Below, piece by piece: positions 17,094-26,021 of a stretch of 64,000 bases of DNA. Both the position numbers and the translations under genes were made by a program. The stretch's first letter is position 1. Each line of letters starts with the position of its first letter. The DNA is from Roseibacillus ishigakijimensis (GTDB lineage: Bacteria > Verrucomicrobiota > Verrucomicrobiia > Verrucomicrobiales > Akkermansiaceae), in assembly GCF_016595415.1 (NCBI RefSeq), contig NZ_JAENIO010000014.1:22925-86924 (forward strand). Reading direction: 5' to 3'. The notes under the pieces are model-generated. The model saw only the letters and a list, made by a program, of their open reading frames with translations, was not told where the DNA came from and did not search any database.

Positions 17094-18509
17094 TTAACCA
17101 AGCAATAGGCCCAGAATGCGGTCACGCACACTGTCATTGCGGATCAGCCCGGAAAATTGCTCCGAGCCTGCTCCGAGAGCGCTCAGCTGGGTGGGATCGG
17201 CGGTGTGACTCACCCCGGTCCAACCGGTGCCAGTGTGATTCCCCACCATCTGCCCCAGCAGTCCCGCCGGATTGTTCAGCTGGTGACTCCATTCGATCAC
17301 TTCCCGACCGCTGATTGAATCGAGCACCGCCTCCGACTCGGCTTGGGTGGGCTGGAAGCCGCAAGTATTCTCCACCAGCTTTTGCCAATCCTTCACGCCC
17401 CCTTCTTTCTTCTTCCACCGGGCCAAGAGTTCCTCGTGGGAAGCCTTCAGCTTGGCAACATGCTCGAAGTGCTGGTTGGTCTGGGTGTAGCGGGCTCCGG
17501 TGCCGTTGAGAGCGGGATTGGCATTGCCGTGATCGCTGGTCACCACCACCAGGATGTCGTCGCGGTCCGAGACCATTTCCAGCACCTTGGCCACCGCATC
17601 GTCGAAGGCCAGCTGATCGTGGAGCAGACCGCCGATATCGTTGCCGTGCGCGGCGTGGTCCACCCGGGCACCCTCCACCTGGAGGAGAAAGGGCGCTCGC
17701 CCGGAGAGAAAACGCCGCAGCGCCACCGAAGTCATTTCCGCCAGGGTGGGCACCTGCTTTTGCAAAGCTGCACTCTGATTACGGTCCAAGGAATAGGGCA
17801 GGTGACTGTCCCAAAAAGTGCCCAGCAACTTGCCGCGACCCGCCCGGAAGAGTTCATCCCGGCTCCCCACAACCTGATAACCGGCTTTCTCGTAGTCCGC
17901 GAAAAGGTCTCTGCCGTCCTTGCGGTCGCCAGCCTTGAAGTGGCGCGTGCCTCCTCCGAGCAGAATCTCAGCCCGATCAAGGAACTGGGGGGCAATGAAA
18001 TCCTCATCATCGCGACTGGGCGAATTGGTGGCAAAGCCAGCCGGGGTGGCATGGGTCACCCGCGAAGTGGTGACTAGGCCGAGACGCGCCTTCTCCTTGC
18101 TCAAGGTCAGCCCAATGGGCTCAAGGTTGGCTCCCTTGGCATCGACACAAATTTGTCCATTGGGCACGCGCTGGCCCGAGCTCCAGGCGCTCGATGCCGC
18201 CGCCGAGTCCGTGACCAGAGAATTGAAGGAAGGGGTATCCATCAAGCCGTGGGCCGCAGTGGGGTGACTCAGCAGCTGCCACCAAGCGGTTCCCTTTTGG
18301 CGAATCTGCTGGGAAAACGCCTCCGCCATGGGAAGCACCCCTTGACTCATGCCATCGGACACCATGAAGACAATCCCGGTGGGCCGCTGGCCCTTCTTCA
18401 TTTTTTCCTCAGCGCGCGCGGAACCAGAAAAGAGGAAACTCCCGACTCCGGCAGAGAGGCTGGCTTGCAGAAGATGGCGACGATTGAGTGAAAAGTTCGA
18501 CGATTTCAT
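17094..18509 (-). CDS. Tat-exported alkaline phosphatase
   Basis: 471 residues. The N-terminus has a twin-arginine-like signal (SLNRRHLLQASLSAGVGSFLF, cleavage near SARA). The alkaline phosphatase core is present: MVSDGMSQGV (metal Asp), the nucleophile Ser in VTDSAAASSAWSSG, and the metal-binding VTSDHGNANP. It hydrolyses phosphate monoesters in the periplasm to scavenge phosphate. A palindrome of CTGTCAC half-sites lies 141 bases upstream (18650-18665) and may be a phosphate-response site. Confidence 0.93.
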   Translation of the reverse strand: MKSSNFSLNRRHLLQASLSAGVGSFLFSGSARAEEKMKKGQRPTGIVFMVSDGMSQGVLPMAEAFSQQIRQKGTAWWQLLSHPTAAHGLMDTPSFNSLVTDSAAASSAWSSGQRVPNGQICVDAKGANLEPIGLTLSKEKARLGLVTTSRVTHATPAGFATNSPSRDDEDFIAPQFLDRAEILLGGGTRHFKAGDRKDGRDLFADYEKAGYQVVGSRDELFRAGRGKLLGTFWDSHLPYSLDRNQSAALQKQVPTLAEMTSVALRRFLSGRAPFLLQVEGARVDHAAHGNDIGGLLHDQLAFDDAVAKVLEMVSDRDDILVVVTSDHGNANPALNGTGARYTQTNQHFEHVAKLKASHEELLARWKKKEGGVKDWQKLVENTCGFQPTQAESEAVLDSISGREVIEWSHQLNNPAGLLGQMVGNHTGTGWTGVSHTADPTQLSALGAGSEQFSGLIRNDSVRDRILGLLLG

Positions 18510-18649
18510 AGTGGTGTGTGTGGGCCCGGGGCCATTGTCCGCCCAAGACCGGGTGCTCTTGGGAAAGGACTTGGCACGCTGGCACCTTCCTTACGGGCAG
18601 AGAAGAGACACCATTTCGTCTCGTTTCAGGAGGGCGCAATTCCGATTGC

Positions 18650-18665
18650 GTGACAGAGCTGTCAC
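18650..18665. promoter_or_regulatory. CTGTCAC inverted repeat upstream of the alkaline phosphatase
   Basis: gtgacag and ctgtcac are separated by two bases. Each arm equals a typical PhoB half-site (CTGTCAT/C), but the classical Pho box has direct repeats, whereas these are inverted. Position 141 bases before an alkaline phosphatase start supports a regulatory role. The remaining bases of 18510-18742 show no gene. Confidence 0.4.
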
Positions 18666-18742
18666 CGAAGAAGAATGGCCCCGCAATCCTGACCGCAAGG
18701 AGGGCAAATCTCCTCGGGCAAGGCTAGGGAAGGAGGGAGCAC

Positions 18743-19033
18743 TCAATCGATGAGATTGTCGATGCGCTGGGCCATCTCGATATCGGCCGGAGTCACTCCG
18801 CCTTCATCGTGGGTGGTCAGGCGGAAGGTCACCTTGGAATAACGGATATCAATATCCGGATGATGCTGGGCCTCCTCGGCTATCTCCGCAATATCATTCA
18901 CGCAATCAATCGCTTCAGTGAACTCTTCAAATTCCACGACGCGGTAGATTTCCTTGCCGCTGTCACTGATTTCCCATTCCGGATGTTTTTTGAGAGCCTG
19001 GGCCAGCTCTTCGTCTCTAAGCACGTCTGACAT
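18743..19033 (-). CDS. Pterin-4a-carbinolamine dehydratase
   Basis: 96 residues from MSDVLRDEELAQ, the normal size. The active-site signature EEAQHHPDIDIRYSKV and the following RLTTHDEGGVT match the PCD/DCoH family, with the catalytic HH pair and a downstream His. The enzyme dehydrates 4a-hydroxytetrahydropterin for the phenylalanine hydroxylase cycle or other pterin enzymes. No hydroxylase is encoded nearby. An in-frame ATG ten codons upstream would add an unconserved extension. Confidence 0.95.
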   Translation of the reverse strand: MSDVLRDEELAQALKKHPEWEISDSGKEIYRVVEFEEFTEAIDCVNDIAEIAEEAQHHPDIDIRYSKVTFRLTTHDEGGVTPADIEMAQRIDNLID

Positions 19034-19160
19034 TGTTGATCTGATTTGGGGTTCGCTCCGCAAAGTGCGCCCTTCCCTCCCCCTTTGGCAAGTTTCTTTC
19101 CGCCCCCATCCCCCGATTTTTCTGACTTTTCAGGGTGGCGATCGGGTCTAAGTTACCGCC

Positions 19161-19610
19161 ATGAAAATCCTCCTCCCCATCCTGGCCCTCGCCACGGCCC
19201 TCCTCTTCTCCAGTTGCGGAACCTCCAACCCCACCAGCCGCATCGAGAAGAACCCCCACCTTTACAATCAACTCTCCCTGGCTGAGCAGGAGCTCGTCTC
19301 CCAAGGGCGGATTGAAAAAGGAATGTCTCCCCACGCCGTCTACCTTGCCCTGGGCTCGCCCGACCGCCAGTTGGAGGGCGAGGCCGATGGGGTCCACACC
19401 ATGCGATGGGACTACACCAGCCTCTACCCGGTCTATCACAACCATGTCTACGGCTACTGGGGCTCCGGCTACGGACGCTATGGCCGCTATGGCCACCGGG
19501 GTTATCACGGCTTCGGCTATGCCCCGACCATTGAATATGTGCCGGCCCGCTCCGGCACGGTCTGGTTCGAGAACAATGTGGTGAAATCTTGGGAGCGGGT
19601 CCGCCGTTAA
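19161..19610 (+). CDS. Lipoprotein with BamE/SmpA-like segment
   Basis: 149 residues. A lipoprotein signal with lipobox LFSSC places Cys19 as the lipidated residue. The segment VSQGRIEKGMSPHAVYLALGSPDR resembles the SmpA/OmlA (BamE) fold start (IxxGMtxxqVxxxLGxP). The second half is rich in Gly, Tyr and His (GYGRYGRYGHRGYHGFGYA). It is probably an outer-membrane-associated lipoprotein. It is followed 41 bases later by an L,D-transpeptidase lipoprotein in the same direction, suggesting a shared envelope function. Confidence 0.75.
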   Translation: MKILLPILALATALLFSSCGTSNPTSRIEKNPHLYNQLSLAEQELVSQGRIEKGMSPHAVYLALGSPDRQLEGEADGVHTMRWDYTSLYPVYHNHVYGYWGSGYGRYGRYGHRGYHGFGYAPTIEYVPARSGTVWFENNVVKSWERVRR

Positions 19611-19651
19611 TCTCCTCACACCTTCACCCCTCTCTTTTCCCGGACCCAAAC

Positions 19652-20365
19652 ATGCGATTCCTGACCTTCAGCAGCTCCGCCGTCATCCTCGCGAGCTGCT
19701 TTCTCCTTTCCGGCTGTGGCGCGACGACCTCGACGAGCAACGCGCGCAATCCCCGCCTCGCAGCCTACCAGAACTTTGACGCCGAAGCCAAACTGCCCGA
19801 GAACCGGTCGGCAGTGGAGGTGAAAGTCTCCCTTCGCAAGCAAGCGGCCTACGTCTTGGAAGACGGCAAGCCCCTACTCATCATGCCCGTCTCCATTGGA
19901 GCCCGGAGCACCCCCACTCCCCAGGGGAACTTCACCATTTTGCGCAAGCTGACCCGGCACCGCTCTCCCCGCCACGGGTGGGCCTACAGCGCGGCGGGAT
20001 ATGTGCAGGAAAGCGAAGCCGGCGCCCAACCGGGTGGTTGGAAATTCACCGGTCATCCCCTGCCCTACTGGTGTGAGTTCGCCCCCGGCCTGGGCTTCCA
20101 CACCGGCTGGTTGAAGGCGGAGCCTTGCACCCGGGGCTGTCTGCGCCTGCACGAGAATATCGCTCCCAAATTCTACCGCCTCGTCTCCAACGGCACCCCG
20201 GTGAGCATCGCGGAGAGCCAACCCGAGGACGCCCGCCTCGGCCGCAAGGTGCGCCGCCCCCCTTATGGCGAGCACCTCGATGACTACTCCCCGGCTCTCT
20301 ACATCAGCGATGATTACTTCACCCGCCACCAAGCCCCCACTTTCCACTCCGGTTGGCTGCGCTGA
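19652..20365 (+). CDS. L,D-transpeptidase (YkuD) lipoprotein
   Basis: 237 residues. Signal MRFLTFSSSAVILAS with lipobox LLSGC. The YkuD domain starts with VEVKVSLRKQAAYVLEDGK and reaches the catalytic motif FHTGWLKAEPCTRGCLRL, where the second Cys is the nucleophile and the His lies 15 residues before it. The usual S-x-G-C is T-R-G-C, with an added Cys four residues before the nucleophile. The enzyme forms 3-3 peptidoglycan crosslinks or attaches proteins to peptidoglycan. A paralogue with the same C-x3-C feature is at 34865-35497. Confidence 0.9.
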   Translation: MRFLTFSSSAVILASCFLLSGCGATTSTSNARNPRLAAYQNFDAEAKLPENRSAVEVKVSLRKQAAYVLEDGKPLLIMPVSIGARSTPTPQGNFTILRKLTRHRSPRHGWAYSAAGYVQESEAGAQPGGWKFTGHPLPYWCEFAPGLGFHTGWLKAEPCTRGCLRLHENIAPKFYRLVSNGTPVSIAESQPEDARLGRKVRRPPYGEHLDDYSPALYISDDYFTRHQAPTFHSGWLR

Positions 20366-20449
20366 GCCCTCCGCCTGCTGGTCCCCGCAAATTTTTCAAA
20401 CATTACCGGTTCACCCCATCGTTGATTCCCTGTAGAGATTCCCTCCGAA

Positions 20450-21448
20450 ATGGCTGACACAACTACCGACACCCAGAAACTCTCGGACGAAATTGCCGGG
20501 TCCTCCCGCTGGATCAGCGACGTGCGACAGGAAATGTCCCGCGTCCTCATCGGCCAGAACCAGCTTGTAGACCGCCTTTTACTCGGTCTTTTGTGCAACG
20601 GCCACATCCTACTGGAAGGCCTCCCCGGCTTGGCCAAGACGCTCGCCGTCAACACCCTTTCTTCCTGCTTCCAGCTCCAATTCTCCCGCATTCAGTTCAC
20701 TCCCGACCTACTTCCGGCCGATTTACTGGGCACCCTAATCTATAATCCCCAGCAGCAAAAATTCGACCCCAAGTTGGGGCCCATCTTTGCCAATCTCGTG
20801 CTTGCCGACGAGGTCAACCGCTCCCCCGCCAAGGTGCAGGCCGCGCTCCTGGAAGCGATGCAAGAGCGCCAGGTCACCCTGGGCGACACCACTTACCCTT
20901 TGCCCGAGCCTTTCCTCGTCCTGGCGACCCAGAACCCCATCGATCAAGAGGGCACTTACACCCTGCCCGAAGCCCAGCTCGACCGCTTCTTGCTCAAAGT
21001 GCTCGTGGACTATCCCAGCAAGGAAGAGGAAATGAAAGTCCTCGATCTGATGGCCAACACCAGCAAGCCCCCGGCCGTGAACCCGGTGGCCGAGCCCGCG
21101 CAACTGGCTGCCAGCCGCCAGCTCCTCAACCGCATCTACATCGACCCGGCGGTGCGCGAATACATCGTGGATCTGGTTCACGCCACCCGTTCTCCCTTGA
21201 AGTATGACCAGGGTTTGGTCCCGCTCATCCGCGCCGGGGCCTCCCCCCGGGCCACCATCAACCTCGCCCTCACCGCCCGGGCCCACGCCTTCATGAACTC
21301 CCGGGCCTACGTCACCCCGCAGGACGTCAAGTCCCTCGCCCCCGAGGTCCTGCGCCACCGCATCCTCCTTTCCTACGAAGCAGAGGCCGAAAACATCTCC
21401 ACCGATACCCTCATCAGCCGCCTTCTCTCCAAAGTGCCGGTGCCCTGA
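20450..21448 (+). CDS. MoxR-family AAA+ ATPase
   Basis: 332 residues. Walker A variant EGLPGLAKT, Walker B LVLADEVNRSPAK, and the MoxR segments MQERQVTLGD and ATQNPIDQEGTYTLPEAQLDRF are all present, with the C-terminal lid (VTPQDVKSLAPEVLRHRI). MoxR ATPases act as chaperones that mature metalloenzymes or secreted complexes, and usually lie beside a DUF58/VWA gene. Here no such partner follows; the next gene is prmA on the other strand. Confidence 0.95.
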   Translation: MADTTTDTQKLSDEIAGSSRWISDVRQEMSRVLIGQNQLVDRLLLGLLCNGHILLEGLPGLAKTLAVNTLSSCFQLQFSRIQFTPDLLPADLLGTLIYNPQQQKFDPKLGPIFANLVLADEVNRSPAKVQAALLEAMQERQVTLGDTTYPLPEPFLVLATQNPIDQEGTYTLPEAQLDRFLLKVLVDYPSKEEEMKVLDLMANTSKPPAVNPVAEPAQLAASRQLLNRIYIDPAVREYIVDLVHATRSPLKYDQGLVPLIRAGASPRATINLALTARAHAFMNSRAYVTPQDVKSLAPEVLRHRILLSYEAEAENISTDTLISRLLSKVPVP

Positions 21449-21478
21449 AGAGGCTTGGCGGCTGAGTGGAAGAGGCCG

Positions 21479-22336
21479 CTACCCCACGCGCACCCCGCGC
21501 GCGGTGGTCCACTTCCCCCGCGGCAAGGGCTCGGCAAAGACAAGCCCTTCCCGCTCTCCCGCCTCCCGCACCGCAGGCCACTGCTCATTGAGAATCCCCG
21601 AGACGATCAAGACTCCCTGGGGCTTCACCCACGGCACCATCCGGGGCATGGCGGCAATGAGCACATCGGAAAAGACATTGGCCACGGCCACCTCAAAGCG
21701 TCCCGCCGGCTCCCACTCGAAGATGTCGCCCACCTCCATGACCGCGCGCCCATCCTCTAGCGACAGGCCATTCCGTTCACAGTTCCGCCGGGCCACCCCC
21801 ACCGCAGTCTCATCATAGTCCATGGCCGCAATCCGCTCCGCCCCCAGGTGCCGGGCCGCAATGGCCAGCAAGCCCGAGCCACTGCCCAAGTCGAGAAAAT
21901 CCCAGGAAGTGCCCCGGCGCTGGCGGGCCTCGTCCACCAGTAGACGCAGACAAGTCGCCGTCGTCGGGTGATCCCCGGTCCCGAAGGCCATCTCGGGCGG
22001 CACTGAGATGACATGGCGGTCCCCATACTCCTCGCGCAGCTTCTCCAAGGCCGGACCATCCCCTTCCATCGTGACCACGAGCTCGTTCCGAATCTTCAAG
22101 GGCGGCTTCACCACCGCCGACTTGGCCACCCAGTCCTCTTTAACGATCTTGCGCACCGAGCCACCCCAGTAGTCACGGAGGGTCTCCGCTTCTTCCTCGC
22201 TTTCGTTGTAAACCTCAATTCGCAAGTTTGCTCCGCCCTTCAGCAAGGTAATGACCGCATTTTGATTGCCGTAGAAGCGCTCTTCCCAGGCATCCATCCA
22301 CTTGACCGCTGACAACTTTGACCAGACCCAAATCAT
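21479..22336 (-). CDS. prmA: Ribosomal protein L11 methyltransferase
   Basis: 285 residues. The C-terminal Rossmann methyltransferase has the PrmA order: MAFGTGDHPTTATCL, then the SAM-binding LDLGSGSGLLAIAA, then ANVFSDVLIAAMP (usual form ANIL) in the substrate region. The N-terminal domain is more divergent. PrmA trimethylates L11 on lysines and the N-terminus. It is divergent from the sulfatase gene. Confidence 0.9.
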   Translation of the reverse strand: MIWVWSKLSAVKWMDAWEERFYGNQNAVITLLKGGANLRIEVYNESEEEAETLRDYWGGSVRKIVKEDWVAKSAVVKPPLKIRNELVVTMEGDGPALEKLREEYGDRHVISVPPEMAFGTGDHPTTATCLRLLVDEARQRRGTSWDFLDLGSGSGLLAIAARHLGAERIAAMDYDETAVGVARRNCERNGLSLEDGRAVMEVGDIFEWEPAGRFEVAVANVFSDVLIAAMPRMVPWVKPQGVLIVSGILNEQWPAVREAGEREGLVFAEPLPRGKWTTARGVRVG

Positions 22337-22497
22337 TGCCTGACTCTAGGGAAAGACCACCGCGAGAACGACTGCAAAATGGAGCCAGCCCCGGGAATCC
22401 CGCCGCGCCGCCCTCCCCCAGACGAAATTTCTCCAGAATTGTGCACGCTTTGAGCTAGAAAGAACTCTTTTTACGAAGCTTCGGGCTTTCCAAACCA

Positions 22498-22510
22498 AAC
22501 GATAATCGTT
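22498..22510. promoter_or_regulatory. Short palindrome before the sulfatase gene
   Basis: aacgat-a-atcgtt is a perfect 6-1-6 inverted repeat ending 13 bases before the ATG at 22524. It could bind a dimeric regulator, but short AT-rich palindromes also occur by chance. It lacks the arm length of a Fur box. Confidence 0.25.
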
Positions 22511-22523
22511 ACAGACAAAAGAA

Positions 22524-25500
22524 ATGAGAGTATTCCTAATTGCCGCTAGCTACCTAACAAGCCTGGTGAGCGCCGTTGCAGAGAAGCCCAACGTCATCGT
22601 CCTCATCTCCGACGATGCCGGATATGCGGACTGGGGATTTATGGATGACTACCTGCAGACCCTCAATCCCGGACAGGCACCGTCGCCCGTCCCCACGCCC
22701 AATCTGGACGCCTTGCGGGCCCGGGGAGTGCTCTGCACCAATGCCTACACCGCTCCAGTGTGCTCCCCCTCGCGCGCGGCCATCGTGACTGGCTCCTACC
22801 AGAATCGCATCGGCTACGAGTTCAACATCAACAATTTGACCAGCCCCACCGCGCAAGACGGACTGGTTCCGGAGGCGGTCACCATCTTTGACCGGATGAA
22901 GGAGGCGGGCTACACCACGGGAGCGATTGGCAAATGGCACCTGGGTGCCCGCGACGATTCCGCCGGACTCGGCAACCGACCCGAATACAAGGGAGTGGAT
23001 GAATTCCATGGAATCTGGCGCGGCTCCCGGAACTACGAAGTCGGAGCCGAGACGGTGACCCGGGCCCTGCGTTCCACCATTCGCGAGCCCTTCTCGGACA
23101 CGGTCTTGGAAACCTCCGCCCCGTGGAATGTGGATGCGAATCCCTCTTCCTCCGCCCGTCCGGACCTCAACGCCTACATCACCAATGGCTTTGGGGAAGG
23201 AGCACTCCAGTTCATCGACCGCCACTACGAGGATGAGGACCCCTTCTTTCTCTACGTAGCCTTCACCGCGCCCCACTCGCCCATTGGGGCCTCGCCGGAT
23301 ATCGACGATCCGCGCTTGGCCGGGCTCAGCGGCACCCGCAAGAACTACGCTTCCATGGTGCTCACCATGGATAAGGAAATCGGCCTTCTCATGGATAAAA
23401 TCGCGGATCCGGCCGGGGATGGCTCCGTGGACTTGAGCGAGGAAACCTACTTCATCTTCATCAACGACAACGGGGGAGCCTCGGGAATCGGCACGGTCAA
23501 TACTCCCTTGAATGGCTGGAAGGGCTCGGTCTACGAGGGCGGCACCCGGGTGCCCTTCCTGATGGCCGGTCCGGGAATTCCCGCCCAGTCGACCTTTCAC
23601 CATCCCATCCATTCCATCGACATTCTGCCCACCTGCCTGGGGGCGGCCGAGGCTCCTTTGCCCGGAGGCATGGACGGAGTGAATCTGCTGCCCTACTTCC
23701 GGGGCGAGCGCACCTCCGCTCCTCATGAGACGATCACCATTCGCTCCGGGGAAAAGGCCAGTCTCCGGCACGGCGATTGGAAACTCGTCAAGGCCAGTGC
23801 GAGCTCCAACTTCGCCCTCTACAACCTTGCCCATGACATCAGAGAGGCCAACAACCTCATCAATGAGGAGCCCGAAATCGCCTCCTCCTTGATCAGACAC
23901 CTCACCGCCTTCGAGGCAAAGAACGACAAACCGCGCCATGCCGGCTTGAGCGACGAACCCGATTCCATCAACCTCAATGATCGTTTCGTGTTTGCCCCCC
24001 AACCCAGCAACGACCTCATCTTCACCTCCGAAGAGACCTTAGTGGGAGGCAGCCTGCGCAATGGCGACTTCAATGCCAGCAGCGGTCTCAGTACGAAAAG
24101 CTTCGAAGACACGCCGGAGTGGTTCAATGCCGAGAGCACCAGTCAGACCACCGTCGCCACGCGAACGGATCTCACCTTCGACGGCTCCCGCAATGCGGTC
24201 ATCGCGGAGAGCCCGGGCCGGGGCTTTGGCCTCGACACCGGCCACACCCTGGAGGGAGGAGAGAACTTCCGGGTCCAATATGTGTGGGCGGATGCCTCCA
24301 ACTGGAGTGACAACCTGGACCGCATCCGGGTCTCCCTCTTCACCACCTCCGACGACACCGCGACGGGCGAACGAACCCTGATTCAAGGCCTGGATTCCCA
24401 GCTCTCCCGCAGCAACAGCGATTATCAGGAAGAGAGCGCCCTTTTTTCCCCCATTCCTGCTTCCGCAGCCGGGAAGCGCCTCTTCGTGCTCATCGACTCC
24501 GCGCAACTGGGTTCCGGCTTTGCCCGACTGGATAATTTCGTGCTCGAGCGCGGCTCGGTGGAGGCCGACCTTACCGAAGCGACCACTCTCTGGAACAAAC
24601 CAGGTGCCTGGATGGATCCGGACACCAATGCTCCCGACACGCTCCTGACCAGCGACTTCTTTGCCAACTGCGTTCTCGACTTTCCCGCCCGGGAATCCTT
24701 CTCCTATGCAGCCCAGAACAATCTCACCCGTCTCACCGGGCTTCCTGCCATGGTCAACCGCATCGATTTGTCGGGTGAGTTTGCGGGCGACACGCCGCAA
24801 TCCTTGCGTGTGAACGGAGCCCCCCTCTTTCTCGTCAACGACCTCACCAATCAGCCCCCCACCATCGGGCTGACGACCACCGGGGCCGACTTCGAGGCCC
24901 GCCTGGAACTGCCCCTCGAAGTCTATGGCGACCTCTTGATCACCGGTGATGGCGACGCGCAATTCACTTTGGCGGGAGCCGTCACCGAGTTCGAACCTCT
25001 GAGGGGTCTGCGCAAGGAAGGCTCGGCCACCCTCACTGTGGAGACGGCCCCACAATTGACCGGCACCACCACCCTGGCGGGCGGCACCCTCCTCGTGGCC
25101 GACGGAGTGAACTGGGAGCATTCCAAGATTCACGTGGAAGAAGGAGCCACTCTCGGCGGCGGCGGGACCATCAGCAGTGCCCTTTCTGGCAACGGGACCC
25201 TTTCGCCAGGCGCATCCATCGGGACTCTGACCGTGGCCAACGATCTCGCTCCGGGGCGCTTGTTGCTGGAAGTTGACGGGGCGGATAGCGACCTCCTGCA
25301 AGTCACAGGCACCCTCGACCTCGCTCAAAGCAAACTCGTCCTGAGCGACTTGGGCCAAGGATTCACCGAAGCCGCCTACCCCCTGATCGCCTACGGCTCC
25401 CTTTCTGGAGAATTCCAATCCGTGGAAGGCCTGCCAGCAGGTTATGAGCTGAACTACGCCTACCAAACCGCGAACGACGCTCCGGTCGTCGCTCTGGTCG

Positions 25501-25910
25501 CGGTGAGCAATTCACCCTACGAAACTTGGATCCAGGAAGCGGGGGTCAGCGAGGCCCTCGCCGACTTCTCCGCCGATGCCAGCGGTGACGGAGTGCCCAA
25601 TGGCATCGCATTCTTCCTCGGTGCCCCCCACCCCTTCACTCCTCTGACCGACTTTCTCCCCCTGGTCGACCGGGAAAACGAGGGAGGGCGCCTCATTTAC
25701 CGCTATCGTAAGGCCCAGCCACTGCCGGAAATCGTGCAACACAGCTCCGACCTCCTCAGCTGGCATGAAGCCGTGGCCGGTGAAAATGGAGTGAGCCGGG
25801 AAGTTTCGCCCGACCACTACGGCCCGGACATTGACGAAATCCGCTTCTTCTTTCCCGAAACTCTGATCGAAGACGAACCCCTCTTTCTCCGCCTGCAGGT
25901 CACTCCTTGA
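22524..25910 (+). CDS. Secreted sulfatase fused to PATR repeats and a C-terminal surface module
   Basis: 1128 residues with a signal peptide (MRVFLIAASYLTSLVSAVA). Residues 21-480 are a type I sulfatase: metal Asp30-Asp31, and C80-S-P-S-R84 where Cys80 would be turned into formylglycine, plus GAIGKWHLG and INDNGG. Residues about 500-700 look like a jelly-roll/CBM-like region. Residues about 830-960 hold passenger-associated transport repeats (TGTTTLAGGTLLV, LGGGGTISSALSGNGTLSPG). The last 130 (about 995-1128) form a module with a DASGDGVPN calcium-type loop that is shared with the 27111-30212 protein. Probably a surface enzyme acting on sulfated polysaccharide. No formylglycine-generating enzyme is in the window. 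Confidence 0.92.
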   Translation: MRVFLIAASYLTSLVSAVAEKPNVIVLISDDAGYADWGFMDDYLQTLNPGQAPSPVPTPNLDALRARGVLCTNAYTAPVCSPSRAAIVTGSYQNRIGYEFNINNLTSPTAQDGLVPEAVTIFDRMKEAGYTTGAIGKWHLGARDDSAGLGNRPEYKGVDEFHGIWRGSRNYEVGAETVTRALRSTIREPFSDTVLETSAPWNVDANPSSSARPDLNAYITNGFGEGALQFIDRHYEDEDPFFLYVAFTAPHSPIGASPDIDDPRLAGLSGTRKNYASMVLTMDKEIGLLMDKIADPAGDGSVDLSEETYFIFINDNGGASGIGTVNTPLNGWKGSVYEGGTRVPFLMAGPGIPAQSTFHHPIHSIDILPTCLGAAEAPLPGGMDGVNLLPYFRGERTSAPHETITIRSGEKASLRHGDWKLVKASASSNFALYNLAHDIREANNLINEEPEIASSLIRHLTAFEAKNDKPRHAGLSDEPDSINLNDRFVFAPQPSNDLIFTSEETLVGGSLRNGDFNASSGLSTKSFEDTPEWFNAESTSQTTVATRTDLTFDGSRNAVIAESPGRGFGLDTGHTLEGGENFRVQYVWADASNWSDNLDRIRVSLFTTSDDTATGERTLIQGLDSQLSRSNSDYQEESALFSPIPASAAGKRLFVLIDSAQLGSGFARLDNFVLERGSVEADLTEATTLWNKPGAWMDPDTNAPDTLLTSDFFANCVLDFPARESFSYAAQNNLTRLTGLPAMVNRIDLSGEFAGDTPQSLRVNGAPLFLVNDLTNQPPTIGLTTTGADFEARLELPLEVYGDLLITGDGDAQFTLAGAVTEFEPLRGLRKEGSATLTVETAPQLTGTTTLAGGTLLVADGVNWEHSKIHVEEGATLGGGGTISSALSGNGTLSPGASIGTLTVANDLAPGRLLLEVDGADSDLLQVTGTLDLAQSKLVLSDLGQGFTEAAYPLIAYGSLSGEFQSVEGLPAGYELNYAYQTANDAPVVALVAVSNSPYETWIQEAGVSEALADFSADASGDGVPNGIAFFLGAPHPFTPLTDFLPLVDRENEGGRLIYRYRKAQPLPEIVQHSSDLLSWHEAVAGENGVSREVSPDHYGPDIDEIRFFFPETLIEDEPLFLRLQVTP

Positions 25911-25935
25911 GCTTTCCGCGTATTGGGATCCATGG

Positions 25936-25970
25936 AAAAAGCCGTCCCTGCCTAAGGGACGGCTTTTTTT
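25936..25970. terminator. Bidirectional intrinsic terminator after the sulfatase
   Basis: Perfect 8-base stem gccgtccc (25941-25948) / gggacggc (25956-25963), 7-base loop, followed by seven T on the plus strand and preceded by five A for the minus strand. It lies between the convergent sulfatase and PEP-CTERM genes. Confidence 0.93.
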
Positions 25971-26021
25971 ATTGGCTGACAAGAGAAGCAGCCTCAACTC
26001 TCGTCAGGAACCCAAAGAAGC

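Noticed and set aside
22498..22510. Fur box before the sulfatase
   Set aside because: The palindrome has only 6-base arms and does not match the 19-base Fur consensus.
24039..25466. 475-codon minus-strand frame inside the sulfatase gene
   Set aside because: No recognisable protein features; shadow of GC-biased codons.
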